A stretch of 64,000 bases of DNA, from positions 682,001 to 746,000 of the forward strand of contig JABMLP010000005.1 of the NCBI GenBank assembly GCA_013176395.1, read 5' to 3'. The position numbers and the translations under genes are program-made. Numbering within the stretch: position 1 is the first letter of the stretch; every line of letters begins with the position of its first letter. The notes below the pieces were generated by a model, which worked only from the letters and a program-made list of their open reading frames with translations, did no database searches and had not been told where the DNA came from. Source of the stretch: Venturia oleaginea (lineage: Eukaryota; Ascomycota; Dothideomycetes; Venturiales; Venturiaceae). This document shows positions 11,265-22,920 of the stretch, piece after piece.

Positions 11265-12497
11265 TCACGCTCCGTGATAGCCATTGATATGATGCCCCTG
11301 CTCGATATTCCTATTTGCGTTGCTATCTTCACGCCGAATAATTGGTTGATGCTCAGTAGCTCGCGGTGGGAAAACATCTGAGCTTACGAGGTCCTGAAGA
11401 TGTGGGCGCACGGAATGAGCAAGTTCCTGAGAGAGTGAAGGCGGTGTTATATAGTCGCCTTCGCTAATATCCGTGCTTCCGCTCAAGCTGTTGTTTCTAG
11501 AAACATTCAGGTGGCCCAAATAATTGGCTCTTCCATGAAACACATCTCCCAGGCAGTTAAGTCCTCCAGATGTTTCGATGTGGGCCTTTGAGGTCCCGGG
11601 TCTTCGGAACGGATGGAAAAAGTTCCTGTGTCTCCGGAGCTAGGCCTGTCATCAGACTGTTCCAAACCATCACTTCGAATCGAAGGTTGACTTTTCAAAT
11701 TGGAACAGTGACAGCTGCCGTTGCAATCGCATGGATGCTAAGAGACATTGGGTTGTCTGATGATTGGCGCCTCGGAGTAGCGACGAGCGGGGGAAAGAGA
11801 CAATAATACGGCCTTTTCATCGATTCCATCGACTGTTGGCTCCTCGATCGTAGGAGACAAGCGGTCAGGACCGGATCTCGTGGCATTCCTGAGTTTGCAT
11901 ACTGGCATCCTTGCAAAGTGGCGGGACTGAGTTTTGTTGAAGGACTTCTTGTTGCTCGGGTTCTGTGCTTGGCACTTTAGGAGGACGATTGAAAATATGC
12001 TTCAGGCTGCCCGGTATGTTGTGAAGGGCTCGCCTCAGCTCTTTGCGAATTGTTCTAGGGCTCGAGCGATTTGTCAGTCTATTTCCCATGTTTCCATGAT
12101 GACGTTCGGATATTACAGCAGCAGAATCTTGCTTGGTGCTTGATAGGAGGCCATGTCCTTGCCTTGCCGCTTATGACAAGTCGATTGCAGGAGTTCCGAG
12201 GGTCCCAGAAGCCTGCGCGGATGCAGCCAATGCCTGAATCAGAGTCCCCTGAGCGAACGAAGGACGTTTTGTCCCGACGCTGAATATGATTTCGTTACAG
12301 CGATCGCAGGCGATCGGATTGGCATACAATGCTGAACGATTCGAGAAGCGAAGAGTGACGTTTAAGCGGGTGTACTTGTAATGAAAATTAGGGCAGACAC
12401 CAAATCCTGTAGTTGGAGCAGTGAACGACCATGATGATGATGCAGTCGAGGCTCGTCTGAGAGCGCCAGTTGTTGGTACTATCGCCATTGTTGCCAT
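11265..12497 (-). pseudogene. Decayed gene with a CxxC-type N-terminal segment
   Basis: On the minus strand a coding-like frame opens at ATG 12497 (MATMAIVPTTGALRRAS). It includes a possible zinc-binding stretch, GVCPNFHYKY ... NPIACDRCNEIIFSVG, and runs through a TAA at 12171-12173 in the same frame (sense: ISERHHGNMGNRLTNRSSPR) to about 11868. It then shifts frame (DRLSPTIEEPTVDGIDEKAV). It meets TAG at 11738-11740, continues past a Cys-rich CDCNGSCHCSN motif, and shifts once more near 11540 to finish as YITPPSLSQELAHSVRPHLQ. About 410 codons would be covered. Both stops could derive from Gln codons by one C-to-T change. I do not recognise the family. It borders the transposon. Confidence 0.55.
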
Positions 12498-15400
12498 TGT
12501 TCGAATTGATACCTTGGTGGAAGATTGTGTGAATCCTAGACTTGGGAAGAGAGAAGGATTCGAGTGTGCCGGAGCCTAGGTTCTCATGAATCGAGGAACC
12601 TCTATGACCTGTGTTCAAGATGCTTGTATGCATGCTTTGTTGAACTACTATCAACTGGTATGATAGTTGATTTCGATAAAAGTGCTCGAAAAGGCAGAAT
12701 AAGAGAATAGCCAAGCAGTTGAATGGCGGGAAAGTATGAGGATCGAGATCTGTAGCGTGATTGAGCGATGTACTGGAGTCGAGTTATGTTTAAGAGAAAC
12801 CTGGAAAACCAGGCTATGTATATTGTCACCCATAACGAGGCGAAGTCAGTTATGATGCTAGGTCCTGCAGCAGAGCGCCTCGAATGCAGCTAAATGGTTG
12901 GAGGTCAATTGCCTGCGAACTTGCGCCACATCAATTATTCTCAGAGTCTGCGGATCCGATCTTCAGGGGTGAAAATATCCATCTCAAGGAGAACCTTCAA
13001 GGTTGTGAAGTGTGCAAAGCGCCAATGCAAATGAAAGGCGTATAAGGTGTCTGAAGATGAGATAGGCAAGGCCCGATGTCTTGTCCTAAATTTTCTACTC
13101 TCGTGCATATACTGAACAGACATGATTAGAAATTGCATCATGAAAGCACCAGGGGATTTGTGTGGCCAGCACGTGAAAAGATCCCGTGCCTAGGAAGATC
13201 GTTTTGCGGGCAGCAAGCATCGAGTGGGACAGGCGGTGCACAAACGAAGTTCCTCTTGAAGCCGGGGCTTTGTGATCCAAAACGTAGATACAGGCGGGTA
13301 AGGAGAAATTAGGTGGTACGACGAGTTCGTGGCCGGGGAGTTGACGTCAAAGTCGCAAGCAGACTGGAGGCTATTCGAGAAAAAGGCGCCATCATTAGGC
13401 AACAAAAACCAGGCCTGAGATTTCGCATAGAGGAGTTCGGACGTGTAGGTTTCCTGCAGCGTGATTGAAGTGAAACCAGGTCTTGATTGAGGCGGAGCAG
13501 CTGAACATCGCATGACAGTGGCATGCAGCGCGGAAAGCGCATCACCGAAATGCTTGAGTTCGAGGGCATGATGTTATGCAAGGAGGCGATGCAAATGCGA
13601 AATACTCTATAATGTTGAGTTCAGATGAAAGACTTCAGTGGACGGCTAACGAAGAATCTGCTGGGAGGTCCACGGGTAGGGGCAGCTATAAGGTATCTTC
13701 CACGTGCTATGCTTTAGCAATTCTGACAACAAAAAGCTGTATAAATATTGGCGAAAAAAGCGCAAACCTCGGACATGCTTCTGCTCAAGCGACAGCGATA
13801 TAAGGAAGTTTTCGATCTGCTTTAATAAGTGTCAGCGACTGAGAGACAAGTACGAAATCCGAGGGGGAACATTGAAAACTCAAACCGCAATTTGCAAACA
13901 CTGGGACAAAATTTAGGCGCGAGCGGCCGCTTTTTGGAGCAGAGGCCAACAGATTCCTGCATGTTGAAAGGCTGAGTGAGGCAAACTGGCAGAACGATTG
14001 TCGGCAGAACAGCACGTCGAAGGCCGTGAGACAGGGAAGAGGCAGACTCATGGCGCCAGGGTTCGCAAAGAGCGGAGAGGCGCAATATTAGTGATGATAG
14101 TAGTGTTCAGTAAAACGGCTGGCGGTACTTCATGCCACCAAAAGATGGAGTTTGGTGAAGGAAAAGTTGAGTGTCCACTTCTGAGGCTTGACTTGCAGCG
14201 GGGCTGAGCTTGCAGATATCACACGCCTTCGATAGTCCTTGATGCAGAAGTGCTGATTGGTGAAGGATCGCGCGTAACGGCAAAAAGAAAAGGCCAGCAC
14301 TATTTCTACCGCACCCGAGATAATCTTACCACCTGAACTCTTGCTCTTCGCATACTCATATATCGCAAAGGAAATTCGAGGTTAAGGTCTTAAATTATAG
14401 AGGAGGTAAAGAGGCTTCTTTTCATTCGCAAAAGATCTAATAAATTTTCGTTGGAAGTTACTCGAATTCACGCTCGAAAACAAAGACTCTTTCCGTCCGA
14501 AATTTCGAGTCCTTTCGAGTCCTAGCGTAGTCTCTAAGCTCGGCCCTTCCGGCTCCCAGCTTGATAGGAATGTATGGTAGGATAATCCATTGTGCGGTAG
14601 AATAAAGATAATGTGCGGTAGAAATAGTGCTGGGCAAAGAAAATCCTGTAAGTCTATTGATTGCCCATCACGGAGCGGATTCAAGGGTATCCCAAAACTG
14701 ACAAGAAAGGACGGCGATCCGACGAACCAACAAAGAAACCTGGAATCACCAACGATGTTACCAATCCTCATCCCGCATTCTGTAACGTGCTAAGCAGCAC
14801 AGCAGTCCTTTTGTAGTGTCGGTTAGACTCAGTGCCATACTTCATTTTCCGATCCCAGATAATTTGTCGCCGTGTATGCTCTTCTGTCGCAACCTGTGGT
14901 ACAGCAGATGGACTAGAGTCCGTAGCTGGGCCCATTGATGAAGCACCAGGCTGAGTGCTTGCATTGTGCACAGGTTTCATTTTGTGCGTTGATATGTTGT
15001 TGGCGTGGGCGCAATGACAAAGAAAGGCGACCAAAGAGAGGGGAAGGTTCAATGAGACAGGATGGCAGAGTGTTATCGAAGTTAATACGAATTCTATTTT
15101 AGTTTTCTCATTCGATATCAAAGTCGATACCTGACAGATCGATCGCTCTTATAATCCGATTCGTTGACTGAGATACACTAGCATCGACTTGGTGAAAAAT
15201 TATCTCGAACAAATTGCCCCAGCTTCTGTAGAGCCATCTCAAAATGATAGACACGTTGATTGAGTTGTCTCAACATACAGATTTAAAATCTCCGGATTGT
15301 TTCCTGTCTCTTGTTTTCTAAATATGGCTCATCTGTCAACCCGTGCGGACAAACGCTCTATTACTGCATCGTTAGCAATAGCGAACTTGTTGATTATCAA

Positions 15401-15764
15401 CAAATCTCTCTTCGTAGTCTAGGTTTTCCATCACCAAACGTACGGACATGGTTGTAAAATTGTCTTCATTTGCTGCGTAGGGCTACGCAAAATCAAACAG
15501 GAGGGTAACACCACTTCAGATCTACATATTGAAAGACGGATGGATGGGAGTCCAGGTATACAGTGGTAGTGGTGTAGAAACGTCCCTTTGGTCAACAAGG
15601 CTTACCCCTTGCTAGAGACGGATCGATCGCGTTTTCCGTTTTCAGCCTCATGCCCCACCTCCTCCGCGATCGCAAGCCGCAATCGGCCATGGTTTGGAGA
15701 TTTCCCATTTTCACTGTCATTCTCACGTTTGCGTCTCCATTCCTCCAATTCTCTGATCAATATT
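12498..15764. other. Gene-poor, mostly unassignable DNA
   Basis: About 3.3 kb without a supportable gene. A minus-strand frame around 13510-13190 looks coding-like (TSITLQETYTSELLYAKSQA) but has no recognisable domain and no matching neighbours. A second fragment lies at 14980-14768 (listed separately). Short direct repeats occur at 14590-14625 (TGTGCGGTAGAA twice) and 14500-14525 (TTTCGAGTCC twice). The right end (from about 15122) is the LEU2 upstream region. I saw no CCGGnnnnCCGG Leu3-type site there. Confidence 0.45.
14768..14980 (-). pseudogene. Possible N-terminal fragment of a fungal caspase-like/uncharacterised protein
   Basis: ATG at 14980 opens a 70-residue frame. It ends WDRKMKYGTESNRHYKRTAV followed by LLSTLQ and a stop. 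From memory the HYKRTAVLL part resembles the entry strand of large, common fungal proteins with a caspase-like N-terminal domain, where it continues ...SW(D/E)...DDL. That continuation is absent here. If the resemblance is real, this is a truncated relic. It could equally be a chance open frame. Confidence 0.25.
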
Positions 15765-17177
15765 ATGTCTTCTACTACTTACAACATTGTCGTCCTTGCG
15801 GGTAAGTAATCACACCAGTGTACATCCGGAATTCAGCTAATCCATCCTCAGGCGACCACTGCGGTCCCGAAGTAATAATTGCCATATTCACGAATTGAAG
15901 CTCTAGCTAACTTACAGGTTAAAGGTTGCTGCTGAAGCAGTCAAAGTGGGTGAATCCAGAGACTCGCGCCAAGTCACCAAGCTTATAAAACGTACAGATT
16001 CTCAAGACAATCGAAACCGCGAGGCCGAACATCAAATTCGCCATCAACGAACAACTGCTGGGCGGCGTACGTATAGCTTCGATTGCTATACGAATCGACT
16101 CTTACACACCCACAGGCCTCGATAGATACCCACGGCACACCCCTCACTGACGAAGCCCTCGCTGCTGCCAAAGGCGCAGATGCCATCCTCCTAGGCGCAA
16201 TCGGCGGTCCTGTATGGTCAATTCCTCCGCATTTCGGTACAACTCCATGCTAACATATTTGGCAGGAATGGGGTACCGGCGCCGTTCGTCCAGAACAAGG
16301 TCTTCTCCGCCTCCGCAAAGAACTCGAAACATACGGAAACCTACGACCCTGCTTTTTCGCCTCTCCCTCCCTCGTCTCGCAATCTCCCCTTAAGGAATCC
16401 GTCTGTACGGGCGTCAACTTCACCGTCGTGCGCGAACTCACGGGTGGCTTATACTTTGGTGAAAAGAAAGAAGATACTGGTGATGGATACGCGTATGACG
16501 TCGAGCCATACCATCGTCATGAAATCGAGAGGGTCACCCGACTAGCCGCTTTCCTCGCTTTACAAGAAAACCCTCCCGCGCCGGTATGGAGTTTAGACAA
16601 GGCCAACGTTTTGGCTACGAGCCGGCTTTGGAGGAAAGTCTTTACTGAGGTCATGGATAAGGAATTTCCACAACTGAAATATGGACACCACCTTATCGAC
16701 TCGGCAGCTATGTTGATGATCAAAAACCCAAGAGCTCTGAACGGCATTATCGTCACGAGTAATCTGTTCGGAGACATCATCAGCGACGAGTCGAGTGTTA
16801 TTCCTGGCAGTTTGGGGCTCCTGCCTAGTGCTTCTTTGGGAGCTATCCCAGATGGCAAGACCAAGGTTAACGGCATCTATGAGCCAATCCACGGTATGCT
16901 GACTTCCCTAACGATTCACGATCAATGCTGATTCTTCACAGGCTCTGCCCCCGACATTTCAGGTCAAGACAAAGTTAATCCAGTAGCCATGTTGCTTTCA
17001 GTAAGCATGATGCTGAAATATTCCCTCTGCGAACCAGACTTGGCCATCGCAGTCGATACAGCAGTCAAGAACACCATCGAGAAAGATATTCGCACGAGCG
17101 ATATTGGAGGAAAATCAACGACAAAGGAAGTCGGTGATGCAGTCGCTGCTGAATTGGCACAGATACTGTCTAAGTAG
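15765..17177 (+). CDS. LEU2: 3-isopropylmalate dehydrogenase (leucine biosynthesis)
   Basis: NAD-dependent oxidative decarboxylation of 3-isopropylmalate, third step of leucine synthesis; cytosolic in fungi. Seven exons join in frame: 15765-15801, 15852-15871, 15925-15945, 15998-16066, 16116-16211, 16266-16893 and 16942-17177. They give 368 residues, the normal length. Conserved sequence is continuous across every junction: [20 protein letters not shown], then [60 protein letters not shown], and [19 protein letters not shown] (substrate and NAD sites). Exons 2 and 3 are only 20 and 21 nt. Intron 2 must end at AAAG (15924), because the better-looking ACAG seven bases earlier (15917) would cause an early stop. 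No inactivating change is visible. It may be the only copy or one of the paralogues common in Pezizomycotina; the window cannot tell. Confidence 0.93.
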
Positions 17178-17551
17178 GCATTTCTTCTGGGTAGGGATTC
17201 TGTATGGGTATGAGATCTGGCATACGGCTTGTTCGGCAGCAGGCTCAGGCTGTTTGGGAAAATGTATAACTTCTACGGCGACGAAGCATGATGCATGACT
17301 GCATGAGCATGATTCTGGTATAGCGCAGCCCTCACAGATCGATCTACCTAAAGAGGGAAATTCTTGGCCTTTGAAACGCTTTATCACGGAAATGATGCAT
17401 TACTGTTCAATAGAGAGTAAATTTTACCCATTTAACCCTGATGCTTCAACCGTTAGTCATGGTCCTCGCATCTTGATACTGATCATACAAGATTATCGTT
17501 CAGAGCATCCTCTTAAAGCAGTACCTTTGAAGACGCCCGGGAATCCAGGAC
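17178..17551. other. Convergent 3' spacer
   Basis: Lies between the 3' ends of LEU2 (plus) and APC10 (minus). No gene seen. Confidence 0.5.
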
Positions 17552-19301
17552 TCATCTCAACTGCTCCACAGCAGACCACCCCGGCATCTCCAAATCCCAC
17601 ACCTTCTTCGTCTTCCTACTGGTCTCATTCGACAGTGAACTCAACCCTATCCTCGTCCCAGACATCCTCTTCTCCATGCCCATCCCCGTCTCCATTCCCA
17701 TCCCCACCTTTTGCTCCCTCCTCACCCCATCCCTAGCAAAGATCTGCAACCCCCTCAAATGCGTGTCCTTCCCATTCTGATGGTTCTCGCAGATCCTAAC
17801 TTGAACGAGCATACACCTCAACACGGGCATCTTCCTCAATGAATTCTCCCTCTCCTCTTCCTCATCGAGATCCATTTCTTCTTCGTTTTCACCCGTGGCG
17901 GTGGGGTCTTCGGCTGGATCACCCACGCCCTCGAAATCAACTTGCATCCACCCTTTGGGCTGTTCAAACCTCATCACCGCGAATTCCTGCAGATCGACGT
18001 ATCCCATCCCAGCAGCGAATTTGATCAGAGTCGGCGTGTACGATTCGTCGAGGTCGAAATCGAGGTAGATTCTTATTCCTACGATTTCGACGAGTTTGAA
18101 AAAGTGGATGTTTAGGTGGTGTGGTTGTGGACCGTCGGATTGCCAGAATTGTGATGTTGATGGGGAGCGGAGGGCTAGGATTCCGCAGCCGGGTTTTGAG
18201 CTGGACACGGTCCAGGAGGCTAGGGAGGAGATTTCTTTGAGACCTTCAGGCGGTGGTGGGGGCGCGCAGGCGCGGTCGGAGTGGCCGGCGACTTCTGGGT
18301 AGAGTGGATGTTAGTTGTCATGAAAGTTGATTTGGTGATTTCAGTGTATGGGATTCTGGGGAGTGGCTTCAGTGGCTTGTGACATCTTGCTACCGTTGGC
18401 TGATGGCCTCCAGGTACTGATGGATGCCATCGTGCTGCTAATGTCTCGGAGCGCTACGACATCATTAGCCTGAGGTACTGAGATGCCATTGGCCCGAAGT
18501 ATGGAGATGTCGTTGGCTGATGGATATGATGCAGCGGGATGTGAAAGAATAGACTCGGTTCCGAGGCCAGATATTGTTGGAACAGTGAGAACATGATTCA
18601 GCACCTCCTGATTCGGACCATGGATTCTTCCCTGCTCGAATAGGAGATGAAGTAGAAGGAAAACATGTTTGACAAAGCTCGTTTAGCACACGGACTAGGG
18701 AAGTGTAAAAAAGCATCTTGACGGTCTAAAAGCGTTGCTAGTGACACGATACCTCTAGCCTCGTTGGGAAAATATACTGGTAGGTCGGCCAAAGGCGTTA
18801 TTTTCCAGTCGTATGGACAGTCATAGTTTGAACCTTTTGATAGTGTGAGAAATCCGCGAAAAGGTGGCTGCCCTAGCTTGAGGACGGGCTCCCGTGTTTC
18901 GGTGCGCAAAGCGATTACAAGTGACGGGTGTCAAAGGTGAAGGACAGACTCATGAATTAGATGCGCTCAAGTGACAGAAGCGAGACGGTCCTTCCTTCCG
19001 CGATGGGCTCGCAGATGGGTCATCGCATGAAGACCTGGTCGTTGAGACGAGACAGATATTGAACGGGTTATAGGGCAGACGAAACGGGGTTTATGAGTGG
19101 ATGGATAGAGTAGGGAGTGGGTGCGATGACTGCGGACTTACCTCCATCTTCTTCACCTTCTTCCTCGTCCTCTCCATTCTGCTCTTCCTCGTCCTCTCCA
19201 ATCTGCTCTTCATCATCGGCTAGTTGTGGTTCATCATCCTCGTCCTCGTCCTCACTCAATTCGGGGCTTTGGGAGTCCTCGTGTGGATATGTCCGAGACA
19301 T
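17552..19301 (-). CDS. APC10: Anaphase-promoting complex subunit 10 (Doc1/Apc10)
   Basis: Two exons, 19301-19142 and 18294-17552. Exon 1 encodes an acidic leader (SPELSEDEDEDDEPQLADDE, 53 codons). Exon 2 encodes the DOC domain: EISSLASW, SSSKPGCGILALRSPSTSQF, then WQSDGPQPHHLNIHFFKLVE, IVGIRIYLDFDLDESYTPT, FEQPKGWMQVDF and the closing strand VLRCMLVQVRICENHQNGKD THLRGLQIF. Doc1 helps the APC/C E3 ligase bind destruction-box substrates with high processivity in mitosis. An acidic insert sits in the middle of the domain, and a Met/Gly-rich extension precedes the C-terminus, which ends LR rather than the usual Ile-Arg tail. The phase-1 intron of 847 nt is very long for this genome but joins in frame (GTAAGT...ACCCAG). 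Confidence 0.88.
18448..18519. repeat. Degenerate 24-bp minisatellite inside the APC10 intron
   Basis: Three head-to-tail units at 18448-18471, 18472-18495 and 18496-18519 share the pattern G-A-G-G-T-A-C-T-G-A-G-A-T-G-C-C-A-T-T-G-G-C-C-C with several changes. Weaker matches continue leftwards to about 18395. It lies wholly in the long first intron. Confidence 0.6.
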
Positions 19302-20523
19302 GGATGCTTGTGTGATGGAGATGATACAAAGTATATTATTTTGACTTGCTTGTCTGACCGTCTTCGATAATGGCAAGCGGATGCTTTTGCGACGGCTTTA
19401 GAGGCCGCTTCGGGCGATGTAAGAAGCGGTGGTTTCTTCGGCGAGGCTGTATGCACACAAGAGATGTAGTAGACGCATCAAAGTCGTGGTAGTCCTCGCA
19501 GAGTCATGAGCGTGGTTGTTGGGGAGGCGCCTGAATCATTCAGCGATCCCCTAGAACATTTCATTCCTTCAAACAACAACCTCTCGCCGAAACCATCCAA
19601 CGCGTGTCAAGCCTATAGATTGCACACAAGTCTGCTTCTTTCACCCGCCCTCATGTACGCTTCTGGAATGGAGCATAGTGCTCCGCCGGGCACATTCCGG
19701 ATCAATGCCGGATCTCATCGAATCTTCCATGGCCCATCAATCCATCACAGAGGCTTCGATGGCAGCCTCCATGCCTGCTCGAACCGAACCAAACCCAAGT
19801 CCTCAGACGTCTCACCTGAAGGATGCAAGATCATCCTATGGTGCCGCTGAATAGCACGGGCACTCGAAACCAAACAATGCGAATCTTGATTGGGCTTTCA
19901 TATAATTCCATTCGCCTTGGCTCAGCATTATCCCTGAATTTAATGCTAGTAGGACTCCAGCATCGGAACAGCCCGAGCATCACCCGCTCTTGGCTTCGTT
20001 TCCCGTTGTTTTCCCGCTCCGATATCCTACTTGGGGTCTTTGATGTCAGGTAACGGTGTACAAACTCCTGAGCTAGACGAGTGATGCTTCTTTTCGCGAT
20101 TCCCTCTTCTTCACTCTCTCGTTCACAAGGCATGATGGCCGTGCTGACTTTCATTGAGCTCCCAACCTTGCATTCCTTGTCATCATGCCTGCCTGAGTAT
20201 TAATCTATTCCATGAGCACTCCCGAGTCAATCGACGGACGTCACCCTGGATATACCCATGCCACAACGAGCTATTTCCTAGCCTACGAACGTCACCGGAT
20301 CTCGCCATTGTGGGGGCGACGCACTTTTGATACTTCTACTCCCAGCTTCCCATTGCAATCATAGATTAACGACGTCCATAATTAACATTATCTCAAGACG
20401 TTCGTCAGCGCGTTCGTCATAGCGTTCTCGGAAGATGCTATAGCGAGAAACATCGCTCAGACTACCTATCACATCTGCGAGGTCCGTACTGTATTGAGCT
20501 TTTCTTCGTCGCTCTTACTCACT
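19302..20523. other. Divergent intergenic region
   Basis: About 1.2 kb between the APC10 start (minus) and the rhodopsin-like gene start (plus). No convincing coding sequence. Probably two promoters. Confidence 0.5.
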
Positions 20524-22299
20524 ATGGTTTCTTCAGGCAGTGCGGCTTTTGCCAAAATGGCTCGCCAGAGCCAGACCAAGGCACCACAGCAGGTAGCCGC
20601 AGTTTCTGTCTTTCTCCCACTCGCTTTGGGAGCTGTCGCCCTTCGATTATGGATCCGGACTCGAATGATCAAGAGCTTGGGATGGGACGATTACATGATG
20701 GTAATTGCGCTGGTAAGCTGAAAGACTTTTTGGAAGCTCCAATCAGTAACCAAGGCTGATTGTAATGAAAGATAAACTTCATGGTATACGACACTGCACT
20801 CATGATAATCGTTGCAAACGGGGGAGGTACTCACATCAAGGTTACCGATAGCAGAAAGACAGCAGTCACTGTATGCGCCATGAACTTGTACAGAGGTTCC
20901 ATCGGCTAACATATCAATGCAGTATACACTGGTGGCTGAAGTTTTCTATCTCACGACAATCATGTTTCTCAAGATCTCCCTAGGTCTGTTCTTCTTGCGT
21001 GTGGTTTTGAAAAAGTGGCAACGTAAGGTCGTTTACGCCACAATGTTTCTCTCAACCATCATCAACATTTACCACACTGTTTTCATCGTCTTTTCCTGCG
21101 GATCGCCTCAACACTACCTCGAGCGCATGATTCAGATGAAATGTGTGCGCAAGTCTGTGGAATTGGGCCTCGCGTACGAGCAAGCAGCAGTTACCACGAT
21201 TACAGATTTTGTGTTCGCCTTGCTTCCACTCCCACTTCTTTGGAACGCGAGTATGGATAGACGGTCCAAGATATCTGTTGGATGCATCCTTGGGCTCGGA
21301 ACCTTGTACGTTGCACCACTCACTCCCTTTCCATGCGCCAAGGTTATGCCCTAAAGTAAAACATGCTTCTGACAAATGTTATGCAGAGGAAGCATATTTT
21401 CGATTGTACGGTTCAAATATATAGATGGGCTCGGATCTCACGTAGACTTCTTTTGGAACGCAGCCAATGTTAGTATCTGGTCGAGTAAGTTGTATTCTTT
21501 GTGTTTACATCCTGTACGCAATCAGATCTATAGCTGACATGATGTAGCCATGGAAATGGGTACAGGTATCATCGCTGGGTGCCTGGCTACTATGCGTCCG
21601 TTGTTCAAAAAGTTGGTGTACAAGGCCAGTCACCTCACCACAAACCGCCGTGGAGCAACCGATACATCCCGTCATTTATGGAAACCGAAACCCCCCGCCT
21701 ACAATTCCACGCGCACCGACTCTCGTGAAAGTTTCCAACAGTGGAAACAAGGTATCAATGTCGGAACTGGAACCTTCACAACAACCATCATCGGCGGAAT
21801 TTTGGACGACCCCGACGACCTCGATAACGGAAAGGGAGTGGGCCTTGTCCAGGTGCAAATACGAGAATACGAGCGAGAATTCCCAGAAGAAGTTTGGAGC
21901 AAGGATCCCGAGACATCGAGGATTTGGCCATTTGCTGTTGATGCCGGGATCAACAAGACGGTGGATGTTGAAATCAGTGTCAGTCAAGAACAACCCGTGA
22001 GTGGCAGTCTGTGGGGCAAGCGGATGGAAGAAATCATCCAAAGTCCAAAGAAGGCGATACATAGTGGGAGTAGCGCAGATGGTGTCCCTGAGTGGGATAG
22101 ACTGCCTGATCTGATCATGCCGTCACGGTCTGGGAGCAAGGATAGCGCGGACAGTGTTCCAGAAGAATGGGATAGTCTGCCTCATCTGATCGTTCCGTCG
22201 CGATCTGGGAGCAAAAGCAGCATTCACGGTAGAAATGGGAGTGGTGGAAGTGGCAGTGGCGGTAAAAGTCCGTCATTGATCAGGGTTACCAGCAGATAA
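20524..22299 (+). CDS. Fungal rhodopsin-domain integral membrane protein (PTH11-related superfamily)
   Basis: Five exons: 20524-20712, 20772-20870, 20923-21305, 21387-21484 and 21548-22299, giving 506 residues. Introns (52-81 nt) join in frame. Exon content matches the family: RIIxR-like LRLWIRTRMI with GWDDYMMVIAL, then INFMVYDTALMIIVANGGGT HIK, then TLVAEVFYLTTIMFLKISLG LFFLRVVLKKWQRK, then TTITDFVFALLPLPLLWNAS, and WSTMEMGTGIIAGCLATMRP L. That is the seven-helix core of the fungal rhodopsin domain. About 200 residues of Ser/Gly-rich cytoplasmic tail follow, with two near-copies of a motif (PEWDRLPDLIMPSRSGSK and PEEWDSLPHLIVPSRSGSK). There is no N-terminal CFEM domain. Ligand and role are unknown. 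Some relatives act in host or surface sensing. Confidence 0.87.
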
Positions 22300-22920
22300 C
22301 GACGCCCGTGCTGTCTCGAAATTCCCGATTCAGTCGTCGAGGAGGGCTCCGAAATGGCAATTTTGGCTGCCACACCAGACTGCATTACCGTACTTTTTGA
22401 ATGCCCTCTTCAAGTACGGTGGCATCCAAGTCGTCTCGATAAACGAAGCATTCACGAGGGGAATGGAACTTCCCCCGTAAAATGGCATAGTTACTGGCTA
22501 CGCGCAACGAGAAGATGGAGACGACCACATACCAGCGATTGAGGTCGTAAAAGTTGAAGAGGAGAGATGGAACGTTATGCTTGACGAAGTGGGCCAATCG
22601 ATGACTGGATCGATGATGGCCAGAGTTTCCCGGCTTTTAGTTTTGCACTTTAGAGATACCCCAATCAATTTCGAGAGATACCGTAATAGAGATGGACATA
22701 ATTGAGTCGATAAAGAGTCAAAACCGCAATGTGCCGAGACCAGTGATGAAGTGGTGATCACATGATTGGACTTTCAACGGACACTCAAAGTTATGGACAG
22801 ACAAAAAGTGCAGCACTCTTGATAAATAAAATCATCTAAATTCGTCTATCCTGTCCAGCCATCAACTCCACAGCAAAGATCACGCTGAATGCTACAAAAG
22901 ATGTGTTCCATCGAATTAAT
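22300..22920. other. Convergent 3' spacer
   Basis: Lies between the rhodopsin-like gene and lhs1. No gene seen. Confidence 0.5.

Noticed and set aside
19117..19344. Ser-rich frame on the plus strand
   Set aside because: Antisense shadow of the Asp/Glu-rich first exon of APC10.
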